A stretch of 18,354 nucleotides of DNA from Hyphomicrobiales bacterium (GCA_003558415.1 PWLT01000175.1:1-18354), one strand, 5' to 3'. Positions 7,550-15,958 are shown, counted from the stretch's first letter. The notes: a model not told the origin generated them from the letters alone. Made by a program: numbers and translations.

Positions 7550-8078
7550 TGGCCTGCTCCTCCTCGATCAGCGGGCGAAGCTCGCCCAGGATCTCCTCCA
7601 TCTCGGCCATCTCGGCGCGCCGTGCGGCGCGAAGGCTCTCAAGTTCGGCCTGAAGCGCCTTGCCGATGGTCGCGCCATCGGAGCCCTCGCCCTGCTCGCG
7701 GGCCTCGATCAGCCGGCGATTGGCCTCGGCAAGCTGGGCATTGGCCCGCTTCATCCGCCGCAACTCCAGCCCCTGCACGTCGAGCTGGCTGGTGGCGCGG
7801 GCGAGCTTGCGTTCGATCTGGGCCACCATGTTCTCTTGTTTCTCCTTGATCGCGCGCACCCGCTCAGTGAGCTGGGCATTGGCGCTGCGCTCGGCCTCGA
7901 GCGCCTCGCGCAGCGCGATCTCGGAGGTTGCTTTCGCCGGCGCGGCGCCGGTCTGCGTCCCACCGGGCTCCGTAGCGCCCGGCTGCGCGCCCTGCGTCGC
8001 CCGTGCCCCCTCGGCGGCGCGCGCGATCCGGTCGAGCGCGGCGGTGATCCGCCCTTCGAGCTCGGAAATATCGCTCAT
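7542..8078 (-). CDS. Coiled-coil protein of unknown function, coupled to zapA
   Basis: 178 residues with no known enzymatic motif. The N-terminus ([20 protein letters not shown]) is helical. An Ala/Gly/Thr-rich linker (about 28-50) follows, then a long charged heptad-like helix from about 52 to 178. ATG 8078 follows GGGAG with suitable spacing; the frame is open further upstream but that part lacks similar character. The stop overlaps the zapA start by 8 bases. In Rhizobiales a short coiled-coil DUF4164 protein sits next to zapA; this may be a positional counterpart, though I cannot show homology. The context suggests a cell-division role, which is inference. Confidence 0.8.
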   Translation of the reverse strand: MSDISELEGRITAALDRIARAAEGARATQGAQPGATEPGGTQTGAAPAKATSEIALREALEAERSANAQLTERVRAIKEKQENMVAQIERKLARATSQLDVQGLELRRMKRANAQLAEANRRLIEAREQGEGSDGATIGKALQAELESLRAARRAEMAEMEEILGELRPLIEEEQANG

Positions 8079-8287
8079 CAACCTGCTCCCATGCATCTTT
8101 GTCGCGTCGTCTCCGACCGCCGCGTCAGGCGAATCGGCCAGTGCCCCTGCAGCCCGATCATAACGCAAAGCCCGCCCCGGTTGCGCCCCCTTTATCGCCA
8201 ATGGCTTGCAGGGCTCGCTTGAACTCGCCTGCAAGGCTGCTATCAGTCGCGCCACGCCGCCCGTCTCATCATCGAAGGACCGCCCCC

Positions 8288-10306
8288 GTGGATATCAGCA
8301 CATTGCGTAACACGCATCCCGAGCATTGGAGCAAGGCCTGCGCGATCCGCGCGCTTGCCATGGACGCGGTTCAGGCGGCCAATTCGGGCCATCCGGGCAT
8401 GCCGATGGGCATGGCCGATGTGGCCACGGTTCTGTTCGAGCGCCATCTCAAGTTCGATGCCCAGGCCCCCGACTGGCCTGATCGCGACCGGTTCATCCTC
8501 TCGGCCGGGCATGGCTCGATGCTGCTCTATGCGCTGCTCCACCTGACCGGCACGCCGGGGATGACGCTCGATGAGTTGCGCAATTTCCGCCAATGGGGCG
8601 CCAAGACCGCCGGACACCCCGAATACGGCCACGCGCCGGGCATCGAGACGACAACCGGCCCGCTCGGTCAGGGGCTGGCCAATGCGGTGGGTTTTGCCAT
8701 TGCCGAGGAATCCCTGCGCTCGGCATTCGGGCGCAAGGCGGTCGATCACCATACATGGGTGATCGCCGGCGATGGCTGCCTGATGGAGGGCATCAGCCAC
8801 GAGGCGATCGGGCTGGCCGGGATGCAGAAGCTCAACCGCCTGACAGTGCTGTGGGACAACAACTCCATCTCCATCGACGGTGCGGTGGATCTGGCCGATA
8901 TCACCGATCAGCGGGCGCGCTTCGAGGCGGCGGGCTGGACGGTGTTGGCCTGCGACGGGCACGACCCGGCCGATATCGACCGTGCGCTCACCCGGGCGCG
9001 CAATTCCGACCGCCCGACGCTGATCGACTGCAAGACGGTGATCGGCTTCGGTGCGCCCAACAAGCAGGGCACGGCCGGCGCGCATGGCTCTCCGCTGGGC
9101 GCTGAGGAGATCGCCGCCGTGCGCGAGGCCTATGGCTGGCCGCATCCGCCCTTCGAGATCCCCGCCGAGATCAAGACCGCCTGGGAGGAGATCGGCCGGC
9201 GCGGCGCGGCCCTGCGCACTGATTGGGAGGCGCGCGTGGCGGCGATGCCGGCGGCGCGGCGCAAGGAGTTCGAGCGCCGCCTCGAGGGCGCGGCGCCGCG
9301 GCGTCTGGCCGGCACGATCCGGGCGCTGAAGAAGCAGCTCAGCGCCTCGGCACCCAAGGTGGCCACGCGCAAGGCCTCCGAGATGGTGCTCGAGGTGGTC
9401 AACCCGGTCATGCCCGAGACGCTGGGCGGCTCGGCCGATCTGACCGGATCGAACAACACGCTGACCGGCGATCTGGGCATCTTCGCGCCCGATAACCGCA
9501 AGGGGCGCTACATTCATTACGGCATTCGCGAACACGGTATGGCCGCGGCGATGAACGGCATCGCGCTGCATGGCGGGCTGCGCCCCTATGGCGGCACCTT
9601 TCTGGTCTTCGCCGATTACGCGCGCGGCGCTATGCGCCTCTCGGCGCTGATGGGTGTGCCGGTGACCTATGTTCTGACGCATGATTCCATCGGGCTGGGC
9701 GAGGACGGCCCGACCCACCAGCCGGTCGAGCATCTGGCGATGCTGCGCGCCACGCCCAATCTCAACGTCTTCCGTCCCGCCGATGCGGTGGAAACCGCCG
9801 AGGCCTGGGAACTCGCCCTGACCAGCGCGCGCACGCCCTCGGTGCTGGCGCTCAGCCGGCAGGGGCTGCCCACGCTGCGCACGCGCAACACCACCAAGAA
9901 CCTCAGTGCGCGCGGCGCCTATGTGCTGGCCGAGGCCGAGGGACGCCGCCGCGCGATCCTGCTGGCCAGCGGCTCGGAAGTGTCGATCGCGCTGGAGGCC
10001 CGCGAGGCGCTGCAGGCCGAGGGTATCGGCACGCGGGTTGTCTCCATGCCCTGCTGGGAGCTCTTCGCCCAGCAGGATGAGACCTATCGCCGCCGGGTGC
10101 TTCCCGCCGGGGCGGTGCGCGTGGCGACCGAGGCGGGGCTGCGCGCGGGCTGGGACCGCTGGCTGTGCGGGGAACGCGGGCGCGAGGCCCGCGCGGGGTT
10201 CGTCGGCATGGAGGGGTTCGGCGCCTCCGCCCCGGCACCGCGGCTTTTCGAGGAATTCGGAATCACCGCCGGGGCCGTGGCCGCGCAGGTCCGCGCATTG
10301 CTGTGA
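8288..10306 (+). CDS. tkt: Transketolase
   Basis: Thiamine-diphosphate and Mg2+-dependent transfer of two-carbon ketol units in the pentose phosphate and Calvin pathways; makes or uses erythrose-4-phosphate and glyceraldehyde-3-phosphate. The 672 residues match the family length. Seen in order: [10 protein letters not shown] (32-41), SAGHGS (72-77), TTTGPLGQG (121-129), the diphosphate motif GDGCLMEG (161-168), the catalytic Glu415 in IREHGM, and the C-terminal [16 protein letters not shown] segment. GTG 8288 follows AAGGA at 8275-8279; an upstream in-frame extension (8099) encodes non-conserved sequence. It is divergent from the coiled-coil/zapA pair and followed by gap. Confidence 0.97.
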   Translation: MDISTLRNTHPEHWSKACAIRALAMDAVQAANSGHPGMPMGMADVATVLFERHLKFDAQAPDWPDRDRFILSAGHGSMLLYALLHLTGTPGMTLDELRNFRQWGAKTAGHPEYGHAPGIETTTGPLGQGLANAVGFAIAEESLRSAFGRKAVDHHTWVIAGDGCLMEGISHEAIGLAGMQKLNRLTVLWDNNSISIDGAVDLADITDQRARFEAAGWTVLACDGHDPADIDRALTRARNSDRPTLIDCKTVIGFGAPNKQGTAGAHGSPLGAEEIAAVREAYGWPHPPFEIPAEIKTAWEEIGRRGAALRTDWEARVAAMPAARRKEFERRLEGAAPRRLAGTIRALKKQLSASAPKVATRKASEMVLEVVNPVMPETLGGSADLTGSNNTLTGDLGIFAPDNRKGRYIHYGIREHGMAAAMNGIALHGGLRPYGGTFLVFADYARGAMRLSALMGVPVTYVLTHDSIGLGEDGPTHQPVEHLAMLRATPNLNVFRPADAVETAEAWELALTSARTPSVLALSRQGLPTLRTRNTTKNLSARGAYVLAEAEGRRRAILLASGSEVSIALEAREALQAEGIGTRVVSMPCWELFAQQDETYRRRVLPAGAVRVATEAGLRAGWDRWLCGERGREARAGFVGMEGFGASAPAPRLFEEFGITAGAVAAQVRALL

Positions 10307-10329
10307 GCAAGGCGCCCAGCGCTCGGGAA

Positions 10330-10363
10330 CGTTCGCGCTAACAGCTGGCAGTTTGCGCTACCA
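10330..10363. promoter_or_regulatory. Two tandem CceR-like operator sites before the first gap gene
   Basis: Two imperfect palindromes lie 20 bases apart centre to centre, about two helical turns. Site 1 (10330-10343), read on the minus strand, is TGTTAGCGCGAACG; site 2 (10350-10363) is TGGTAGCGCAAACT. Against the LacI-type palindrome TGTTAGCGCTAACA they match 12 and 11 of 14 positions. This resembles, from memory, the motif of CceR, the alphaproteobacterial central-carbon regulator described in Rhodobacter sphaeroides, whose targets include central-carbon genes. Matches are seen; regulator identity is inferred. Confidence 0.5.
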
Positions 10364-10449
10364 AATTGTCAGGATTGCGTTTTTCGCCTTCACGCTGGGC
10401 GCTGTGGGGGCTATATGCACGGCCATAATAGCGGTTTGGAGTGCGGGAC

Positions 10450-11454
10450 ATGACCATTACCCTCGGCATCAACGGATTCGGACGCATTGGCCGCTGCACG
10501 CTGGCCCATATCGCCGAGAGCGCGCGAAACGATGTCGAGGTGGTTGCGATCAATGCCACCGGCCCAATCGAGACCAACGCGCATCTGCTCAAATACGACA
10601 GTGTGCATGGCCGCTTCCCCGGCGAGGTGCGGATCAAGGGCGACACGCTCGATCTGGGGCGCGGGCCGATCAAGGTTCACTCCACCTATGATCCGCAGGA
10701 GCTTGACTGGGACGGCGTGGACGTGGTGCTCGAATGCACGGGCAAGTTCAACGAACGCTCCAAGGCGGCCGTGCATCTGGAGCGCGGCGCGCGGCGTGTA
10801 TTGATCTCGGCGCCGGCAAAGAATGCGGATGCCACCATCGTCTATGGCGTCAATCATCGCACGTTGCTGCCCGAGCAGCACGTCGTCTCGAACGGCTCCT
10901 GCACCACCAACTGCCTCGCCCCGCTCGCGAAGGTGCTCAACGACGCGATCGGGATCGAGCGCGGCATCATGACCACCATCCACTCCTATACCGGCGATCA
11001 GCCCACGCTCGACCGGCGCCACAAGGATCTCTACCGTGCCCGCGCCGCGGCCATGGCGATGATCCCGACCTCCACCGGTGCGGCGCGCGCCATCGGCGAG
11101 GTGCTGCCCGAACTGGCCGGCAAGCTCGACGGCACCGCGATGCGCGTGCCCACCCCCAATGTCAGCGCCGTGGATTTGACCTTCGAGGCCGGGCGCGAGA
11201 CCAGCGTTGAGGAGGTCAACGCCATCATGCAGGAGGCGGCTGCCGGACATATGGGTTCGGTGCTGGCCTATGACCCCGAGCCGAAGGTGTCGATCGACTT
11301 CAACCACACCACCCACTCCTCCATCTTCGCCCCCGATCAGACCAAGGTGGTGGGCGGGCGCACCGTGCGGGTTCTGGCCTGGTATGACAACGAATGGGGC
11401 TTTTCCTGCCGCATGGCCGATGTAGCCGCCGCGATGGGGCGGCTCGCGCAGTGA
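10450..11454 (+). CDS. gap: Glyceraldehyde-3-phosphate dehydrogenase 1 (possible NADP-preferring type)
   Basis: Interconverts glyceraldehyde-3-phosphate and 1,3-bisphosphoglycerate. 334 residues, normal length. GINGFGRIGR (6-15) is the dinucleotide fold, catalytic Cys151 lies in SNGSCTTNCLAP, His178 in MTTIHSYTGDQ, and the C-terminus has AWYDNEWGFS. The loop after beta-2 reads VVAINATGPIET: Ala36 stands where NAD-specific enzymes carry Asp. Bacillus subtilis GapB, the NADP-using gluconeogenic enzyme, also has Asn-Ala here, so this copy may prefer or accept NADP. I chose ATG 10450 with GGAG at 10438-10441; GTG 10441 would overlap that site. Upstream lie two CceR-like palindromes and -10-like CATAAT at 10424-10429. 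Confidence 0.95.
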   Translation: MTITLGINGFGRIGRCTLAHIAESARNDVEVVAINATGPIETNAHLLKYDSVHGRFPGEVRIKGDTLDLGRGPIKVHSTYDPQELDWDGVDVVLECTGKFNERSKAAVHLERGARRVLISAPAKNADATIVYGVNHRTLLPEQHVVSNGSCTTNCLAPLAKVLNDAIGIERGIMTTIHSYTGDQPTLDRRHKDLYRARAAAMAMIPTSTGAARAIGEVLPELAGKLDGTAMRVPTPNVSAVDLTFEAGRETSVEEVNAIMQEAAAGHMGSVLAYDPEPKVSIDFNHTTHSSIFAPDQTKVVGGRTVRVLAWYDNEWGFSCRMADVAAAMGRLAQ

Positions 11455-11488
11455 TGCGCGCTGCGGTGTCGCGGCCGATCAAAGTGCC

Positions 11489-11632
11489 ATGACCAACGCG
11501 ATCGCGATCGGGCTTGTGCTGCTCATCGGCGGCCTGATCGCGCTCGATCTGCTCTGGTTCGGCTGGGATCTGCATATCTTTCTCGGCCGCAGGTTCGTCG
11601 ACCTCATCGAATATCTCGCAATCTGGCGCTGA
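11489..11632 (+). CDS. 47-residue membrane protein between the two gap genes
   Basis: A short open frame with a clear protein-like pattern: MTNAIAIGLVLLIGGLIAL then LDLLWFGWDLHIFLGRRFVDLIEYLAIWR. Residues about 4-25 form a transmembrane helix, and the tail is amphipathic and aromatic with FLGRR (31-35). It starts 34 bases after the first gap stop. The ribosome-binding site is poor (only AAAGTGCC precedes the ATG). I recall similar tiny membrane proteins beside GAPDH genes in other Rhodobacteraceae, sometimes mislabelled as GAPDH, but could not check. Function unknown. A membrane role linked to carbon metabolism would be speculation based only on position. Confidence 0.68.
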   Translation: MTNAIAIGLVLLIGGLIALDLLWFGWDLHIFLGRRFVDLIEYLAIWR

Positions 11633-11694
11633 ACCCGCACCGGCGCGCGCGCAACTGCTTGACCTTTGCGCAACTATCCCCATCTTGGACAGAG

Positions 11695-11708
11695 TGTTAG
11701 CGTTAACG
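11695..11708. promoter_or_regulatory. CceR-like operator before the second gap gene
   Basis: TGTTAGCGTTAACG matches 12 of 14 positions of the LacI-type palindrome TGTTAGCGCTAACA and contains a perfect 10-base palindrome, GCGTTAACGC (11700-11709). It is 42 bases upstream of the gap2 ATG. A -35-like TTGACC (11659-11664) lies upstream without a good -10 at 17 bases; the operator would sit near the start of transcription, consistent with repression. Regulator identity is inferred. Confidence 0.55.
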
Positions 11709-11750
11709 CACATCTCGAAGCGGCTGACACCGGGATGAGGAGACATCGAC

Positions 11751-12752
11751 ATGACGGTCAGGGTGGCGATCAACGGCTTCGGACGGATCGGGCGCAACAT
11801 ACTGCGCGCCGTCATCGAAGCGGACCGCCGGGATATCGAGGTGGTGGCGATCAACGATCTCGCCCCGGTGGAGACGAACGCGCATCTGCTGCGCTTCGAT
11901 TCGGTGCATGGCCGTTTCCCGGGCGAGGTGACAACCGGACCCGAGAGCATCGATGTCGGGCGCGGCCCGATCGAGATGACGGCGCTGCGCGACCCCGCGC
12001 AGCTGAAATGGTCGGGCGTGGATGTCGTGCTGGAGTGCACCGGCATATTCAAGAACCGCGACAAGGCGGAGATCTACCTCGAGAACGGCGCCAAGCGCGT
12101 CCTGGTATCCGCCCCCTCCAAGGGAGCCGACCGCACGGTGGTCTTCGGCGTCAACCATGACAGCCTGCGGGCGGCGGATCGCATCGTCTCGAACGCCTCC
12201 TGCACGACGAACTGCCTCGCCCCGGTGGCCAAGGTTCTGCATGAAAGCGTCGGCATCAGGCGCGGGTTCATGACGACGGTCCACGCCTATACAGGTGACC
12301 AGCCGACGCTCGATACCATGCACTCCGATCTCTATCGCGCCCGCGCGGCGGCGATGAACATGGTTCCCACCTCGACCGGCGCGGCGAAGGCGGTCGGGCT
12401 GGTTCTGCCCGATCTCGAAGGGCGGCTCGACGGCGTGGCGATCCGGGTGCCCGTACCCAATGTCTCGGTGATCGATTTCACCTTCGAGACCGCGCGCGCC
12501 ACCGACCCCGAGGAGATCAACGCCGCGATGGAAGCCGCAGCAGCGGGGCCGCTCAAGGGCATACTGGCGACCACCGCACATCCCAATGTGAGCATGGATT
12601 TCAACCACGACCCGCATTCCGCGATCTTCCATCCGGATCAGACCCGCGTGCTGGAGGGCAGTTTCGGCCGGGTTCTGGCCTGGTACGACAACGAATGGGC
12701 CTACTCGATCCGCATGATCGATGTGGCGCAGTTGATGGGCAAGCTGGAGTGA
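11751..12752 (+). CDS. gap: Glyceraldehyde-3-phosphate dehydrogenase 2 (NAD-type residue)
   Basis: A second GAPDH of 333 residues, clearly paralogous to the upstream copy across its length. INGFGRIGRN (7-16) is the cofactor fold; Asp36 in VVAINDLAPVET is the usual NAD-selecting residue. Catalytic Cys151 is in SNASCTTNCLAP, His178 in MTTVHAYTGDQ, and the C-terminus has AWYDNEWAYS. A strong GAGGAGA site (11736-11742) precedes ATG 11751. Erythrose-4-phosphate dehydrogenase (Epd) was considered because of DFNHDPHSAI, but HAYTGDQPT and PTSTGAAKAVG are GAPDH-like. The gene ends 7 bases from the convergent glycosyltransferase with no terminator between them. Confidence 0.95.
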   Translation: MTVRVAINGFGRIGRNILRAVIEADRRDIEVVAINDLAPVETNAHLLRFDSVHGRFPGEVTTGPESIDVGRGPIEMTALRDPAQLKWSGVDVVLECTGIFKNRDKAEIYLENGAKRVLVSAPSKGADRTVVFGVNHDSLRAADRIVSNASCTTNCLAPVAKVLHESVGIRRGFMTTVHAYTGDQPTLDTMHSDLYRARAAAMNMVPTSTGAAKAVGLVLPDLEGRLDGVAIRVPVPNVSVIDFTFETARATDPEEINAAMEAAAAGPLKGILATTAHPNVSMDFNHDPHSAIFHPDQTRVLEGSFGRVLAWYDNEWAYSIRMIDVAQLMGKLE

Positions 12753-12759
12753 GGAGCGC

Positions 12760-13524
12760 TCAGTCGCGCACGGCGGCCCGCCGCTGGCGCAGCGCGGCGA
12801 GGGCATGGCGAGGCAGCACCAGCGCGCAGCGCGCATAGCGCGGGCCAAGCCGCGCGGGGCTTGAGAGCATCCGCCACAGCCATTCCAGCGCCAGACGCTG
12901 CACCCAGCGCGGCGCGCGGCGCTGCTGACCGGCGAGGAAATCCAGCCCCGCCCCGATCCCCGCAAAGCCTGTCTGCGACAGCACCTCCCGCGCGCGCGCG
13001 GCAAAAAGCTCCTGTTTCGGCGCGCCGAGCGCGAGCAGACAAAGCCGCGCGCCCGACTCGCGAATCTGCGCGATCACGTCGTCCCCCTGCGCGCCCATCG
13101 GATCGAAGCCGAAGGGCGGCGCGATCCGCGCGGCCACCTCCAGCCCCGGCACCTCGGCGCGCAGCCGCGCCTCGGCGCGCTCCAGCGCCTGCGCAGTGCT
13201 CCCGACCAGCGCCACCGGCGCCCCTGCCCGCGCGGCGACCCGCGTCAGCGGCAGCACCAGATCCGCCCCCTGCACGAGCGACACCGGCCGGCGCGCCAGC
13301 CGCGACAGCCAGACGATAGGATTGCCATCGGCCACGATCAGGTCGTGGCGCGCATAGGCGGCGCGGAACGCTGCGCTGGCCGAAAGCTTGACCAGATGAT
13401 CGAGATTGAGCGTGGCCAGCGCAAAGCCCTGCCCCGCCTCCAGCCGCTCCGAGACACATGCGAGAAGCGCCTCGCGCGTGGGCGTGTTGACCGTGATGGT
13501 CCGATCCTCGAACGAAAATTCCAT
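12760..13524 (-). CDS. WecG/TagA/CpsF-family glycosyltransferase (GT26)
   Basis: Transfers a sugar, in characterised members N-acetylmannosaminuronate or N-acetylmannosamine, onto a lipid-linked acceptor in surface polysaccharide synthesis, at the cytoplasmic face of the membrane. 254 residues, normal for the family. Hallmarks: ALATLNLDHLVKL (35-47), VADGNPIVWLSR (64-75) holding the presumed catalytic Asp66, LVGSTAQAL, LLALGAPKQE (163-172) and GAGLDFLAGQQRRAPRWVQR (191-210). ATG 13524 fits where family similarity begins, but its ribosome-binding site is poor; in-frame ATGs at 13566 and 13605 are alternatives. It is divergent from the O-antigen ligase-like gene. Confidence 0.88.
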   Translation of the reverse strand: MEFSFEDRTITVNTPTREALLACVSERLEAGQGFALATLNLDHLVKLSASAAFRAAYARHDLIVADGNPIVWLSRLARRPVSLVQGADLVLPLTRVAARAGAPVALVGSTAQALERAEARLRAEVPGLEVAARIAPPFGFDPMGAQGDDVIAQIRESGARLCLLALGAPKQELFAARAREVLSQTGFAGIGAGLDFLAGQQRRAPRWVQRLALEWLWRMLSSPARLGPRYARCALVLPRHALAALRQRRAAVRD

Positions 13525-13702
13525 CCCCAGCGCGCGCCCCGACGACTCCCCCTGCGACGGATGCATAGCGCAGCACGGCGCCGCCAGACAGCGGATTTCC
13601 GCCATGACGCCGTATCGCAAAGCTGCTAGCGTCCGGCCGAGCGCGCCCGCCAAAACTGCGGTGCGGGCACTGTGATCGGCGGCGATACGGCCTGGACGAG
13701 AG

Positions 13703-15151
13703 ATGCCCAACGGGTTCGCATATCTGATGCTTGCGCTGTGGCCGCTCGTGGTCATGGTGATGTTTCGCAAGATGCCCATCGAGCGGGCGCTGATCTGGTC
13801 GATCCTCGGCGGCTATCTGCTGCTGCCGCCCAGTCAGGCCAATCTCAACCTGCCGATGATCCCGGCACTCGACAAGGTTTCGATCCCCAATATCATGGCG
13901 CTGATCGGCTGCGCCTTCATCGCCGGACAACGGATCGAGCCGGTGCCGCATTCATGGCCCGCACGGCTGCTGCTGGTGATGCTCATCGTCGCCCCTGTGG
14001 CAACGGTGCTGAACAATTCCGAGCCGATCCGGTTCGCCGTGCAGGAATTTCAGATGCTGGAGTTCGTGAGCCCGCAGGGCGGCGGAATCCCCGGTCTGCG
14101 CCCTTATGACACATTCGCGACCGTGGCCAGTCAGGTGATCTTTCTGCTCCCGTTCCTTCTGGCGCGGCAATTCCTGGCCACTCCGCGGGCGCTGCGCGAG
14201 TTGCTCGTCGCGCTGATGATCGGCGGGCTGGTCTATTCACTGCCCATGCTTGTCGAGGTCCGGTTGAGCCCGCAGCTCAACACATGGATTTACGGCTTTT
14301 TCCAGCACTCCTTCGCACAGATGATTCGCGGCGACGGATTCCGTCCGATCGTGTTCCTGCCGCACGGTCTGTGGCTGGCGCTGTTCACGATGATGGCAAT
14401 GTTCGCCGCGATGGCACTGGCGCGCGCCACCGCCCCCCAGGAGCGCACCGCCCTGATCGTGGCGACGCTTTGGCTGGCGGTGATGCTGGTGCTGTGCCGC
14501 AGCGTCGGGCCGATGCTGATCGCGGCGGGGCTATTGCCGCTCATGCTCCTCGCTCCATCACGCGTGCAACTGGGCGTTGCGGCGCTGATCGGCCTGGTCG
14601 TGCTGATCTATCCGCTGCTGCGCGGCAGCGGCATGTTTCCGCTTGAGACGGTGTTGCAATGGTCCGAGATGTTCGGAGCCGAGCGCGCGCAATCGTTCCG
14701 ATTCCGGCTCGAAAACGAGGAGATGCTGCTGGCGCGCGCGGCAGAAAAGCCCCTTTTCGGATGGGGAACCTGGGGACGGAATCACGTTTACGATCCCATG
14801 ACAGGCGACATGCTTTCGATAACCGACGGCCATTGGATCATCGTGATCGGCTCCTTCGGCTGGACCGGCTATCTGGCGCAGTTCGGCCTGCTGGCTCTGC
14901 CACTGGTGATGCTTTTCCTGCGGTTTCCGGCGCGCCCGGCGTCCCTGGCAGGCCCGGTCGCGCTGTTGCTGGCTGCCAATCTGTTCGACCTGCTGCCCAA
15001 TGCGACACTGGTGCCGCTCACCTGGCTTCTTGCCGGGGCATTGCTCGGCCATGCCGAGGCGCTTCGTACACAAGACCGGCACAACCCGATCACCGGCCAC
15101 GAGACGATGGCTCAACCCGCCACCAGGCGGCGATCGCGCACCATACTCTGA
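13703..15151 (+). CDS. Multi-spanning membrane protein, O-antigen ligase/polymerase-like
   Basis: 482 residues with roughly ten to twelve hydrophobic helices spread over residues 1-455 and a short polar tail (about 456-482). A long loop near 330-380 carries FRFRLENEEMLLARAAEKPL then FGWGTWGRN. That pattern (Arg-rich, then Pro-Leu-Phe-Gly-Trp-Gly) resembles the periplasmic loop of Wzy/WaaL-type enzymes, which join or polymerise glycans on undecaprenyl carriers. ATG 13703 has a weak GACGAGAG site. Divergence from a GT26 gene fits surface-polysaccharide synthesis. The superfamily is likely; substrate and exact activity (ligase or polymerase) are unknown. Confidence 0.72.
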   Translation: MPNGFAYLMLALWPLVVMVMFRKMPIERALIWSILGGYLLLPPSQANLNLPMIPALDKVSIPNIMALIGCAFIAGQRIEPVPHSWPARLLLVMLIVAPVATVLNNSEPIRFAVQEFQMLEFVSPQGGGIPGLRPYDTFATVASQVIFLLPFLLARQFLATPRALRELLVALMIGGLVYSLPMLVEVRLSPQLNTWIYGFFQHSFAQMIRGDGFRPIVFLPHGLWLALFTMMAMFAAMALARATAPQERTALIVATLWLAVMLVLCRSVGPMLIAAGLLPLMLLAPSRVQLGVAALIGLVVLIYPLLRGSGMFPLETVLQWSEMFGAERAQSFRFRLENEEMLLARAAEKPLFGWGTWGRNHVYDPMTGDMLSITDGHWIIVIGSFGWTGYLAQFGLLALPLVMLFLRFPARPASLAGPVALLLAANLFDLLPNATLVPLTWLLAGALLGHAEALRTQDRHNPITGHETMAQPATRRRSRTIL

Positions 15152-15390
15152 CCCCTGCCTTGTCGGCGCGAAAAAGCCTGGAAACGCGCGGGCCGGGCGC
15201 GGTGGAGAGCCGCCCTGTCTCAACTCCACATTGCGGGAGTACCCCGTGAAATGCTGTAGGAACCGGCGCCCACGAGAGCAGCCCCCGGGACCAAATGGCT
15301 GACGCAAGGACATGATGCCTCAGGAGCGTTCCTGGATACCGTCATAAGGCGTCGCATCCGGACCGCCGCGTTGTTGCTCGCGCGATTCGA

Positions 15391-15537
15391 TCAGAAAACC
15401 CCTGCCACCCCCAGCAAGGCGCGCGCAAGCAGCACCAGCGCCCCCAGCACCGCGATTGACAGCGGAAGCGCGAGAATCGCCACAAGGAGCTGAATATGCG
15501 GGTCGCTGTGACGCAACGCCTCCCACCAGCGGCGCAT
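15391..15537 (-). CDS. 48-residue membrane protein downstream of rnpB
   Basis: MRRWWEALRHSDPHIQLL leads into VAILALPLSIAVLGALVLLA (about 19-38), a single transmembrane helix, and ends LLGVAGVF. ATG 15537 follows GGGAG with about 6 bases between. It starts 35 bases after the 3' end of rnpB on the same strand. The basic, Trp-rich N-terminus would stay in the cytoplasm by the positive-inside rule. I do not recognise a family and assign no function. Confidence 0.6.
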   Translation of the reverse strand: MRRWWEALRHSDPHIQLLVAILALPLSIAVLGALVLLARALLGVAGVF

Positions 15538-15571
15538 GTTCGCTCCCTTCGATCCGGTTGCGGCTGCCAAT

Positions 15572-15958
15572 GCGCGCGGACGGCCTGTAAGCCGGATTCT
15601 GTCCGGGGACGCGCACGCCCCCTGGATGACCATTCATCTGGCCCCGCCATTGCTGACGGGGTCTTGCTGCCAACCCGGGCCTCCGGGCTGAAGCGTCCCT
15701 GCGGGCGATGCCCGCGCGAGGCCCCTATTCGGCATTGCTCCCGGTGGGGCTTGCCGTGCCGGTGCTGTTGCCAGCCCCGCGGTGGGCTCTTACCCCACCG
15801 TTTCACCCTTGCCCCCGCCCGCGGGCAGAGGCGGTCTGTTCTCTGTGGCGCTTTCCCTCGGGTTTCCCCGGCCGGGCGTTACCCGGCACCGTTGCTTCAT
15901 GGAGTCCGGACTTTCCTCACCCCGCAAGGTGCGGTCATCCGGCCGTCCGCGCGCTCCT
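15572..15958 (-). ncRNA. rnpB: RNase P RNA, bacterial type A
   Basis: The catalytic RNA that matures tRNA 5' ends with the RnpA protein. Read on the minus strand it has a 14-bp P1 stem (GCGCGCGGACGGCC at 15954-15941 with GGCCGUCCGCGCGC at 15585-15572). The universal GAGGAAAGUCCGGACUCC (15918-15901) follows, with specificity-domain sequences AAGGGUGAAACGGUG and UAAGAGCCCACCGC. AGAUGAAUGGUCAUCC lies towards the 3' part, and ACAGAAUCCGGCUUACAG closes P4 near the 3' end. The length of about 387 bases is normal. The 5' end lies about 6 bases after the amidase stop codon, so its promoter must lie inside that gene or it is processed from a longer transcript. Confidence 0.97.

Noticed and set aside
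8243..9733. Minus-strand ORF of 496 codons
   Set aside because: Antisense shadow of transketolase.
11751..12752. Erythrose-4-phosphate dehydrogenase (Epd) for the second GAPDH
   Set aside because: Only the DFNHDPHSAI stretch resembles Epd; the HAYTGDQPT and PTSTGAAKAVG segments and the NAD-site Asp fit GAPDH.
11703..13004. Minus-strand ORF of 433 codons
   Set aside because: Antisense to the second GAPDH gene, running into the real glycosyltransferase gene in a different frame.
13619..13633. CceR-like site between the glycosyltransferase and ligase-like genes
   Set aside because: TGCTAGCG matches only half the palindrome; the other half is missing.
15152..15390. Intergenic stretch after the ligase-like gene searched for terminators, RNAs or attachment sites
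   Set aside because: Only a short stem (CAGGA-GCGT-TCCTG) was found, with no T-run; nothing supportable.
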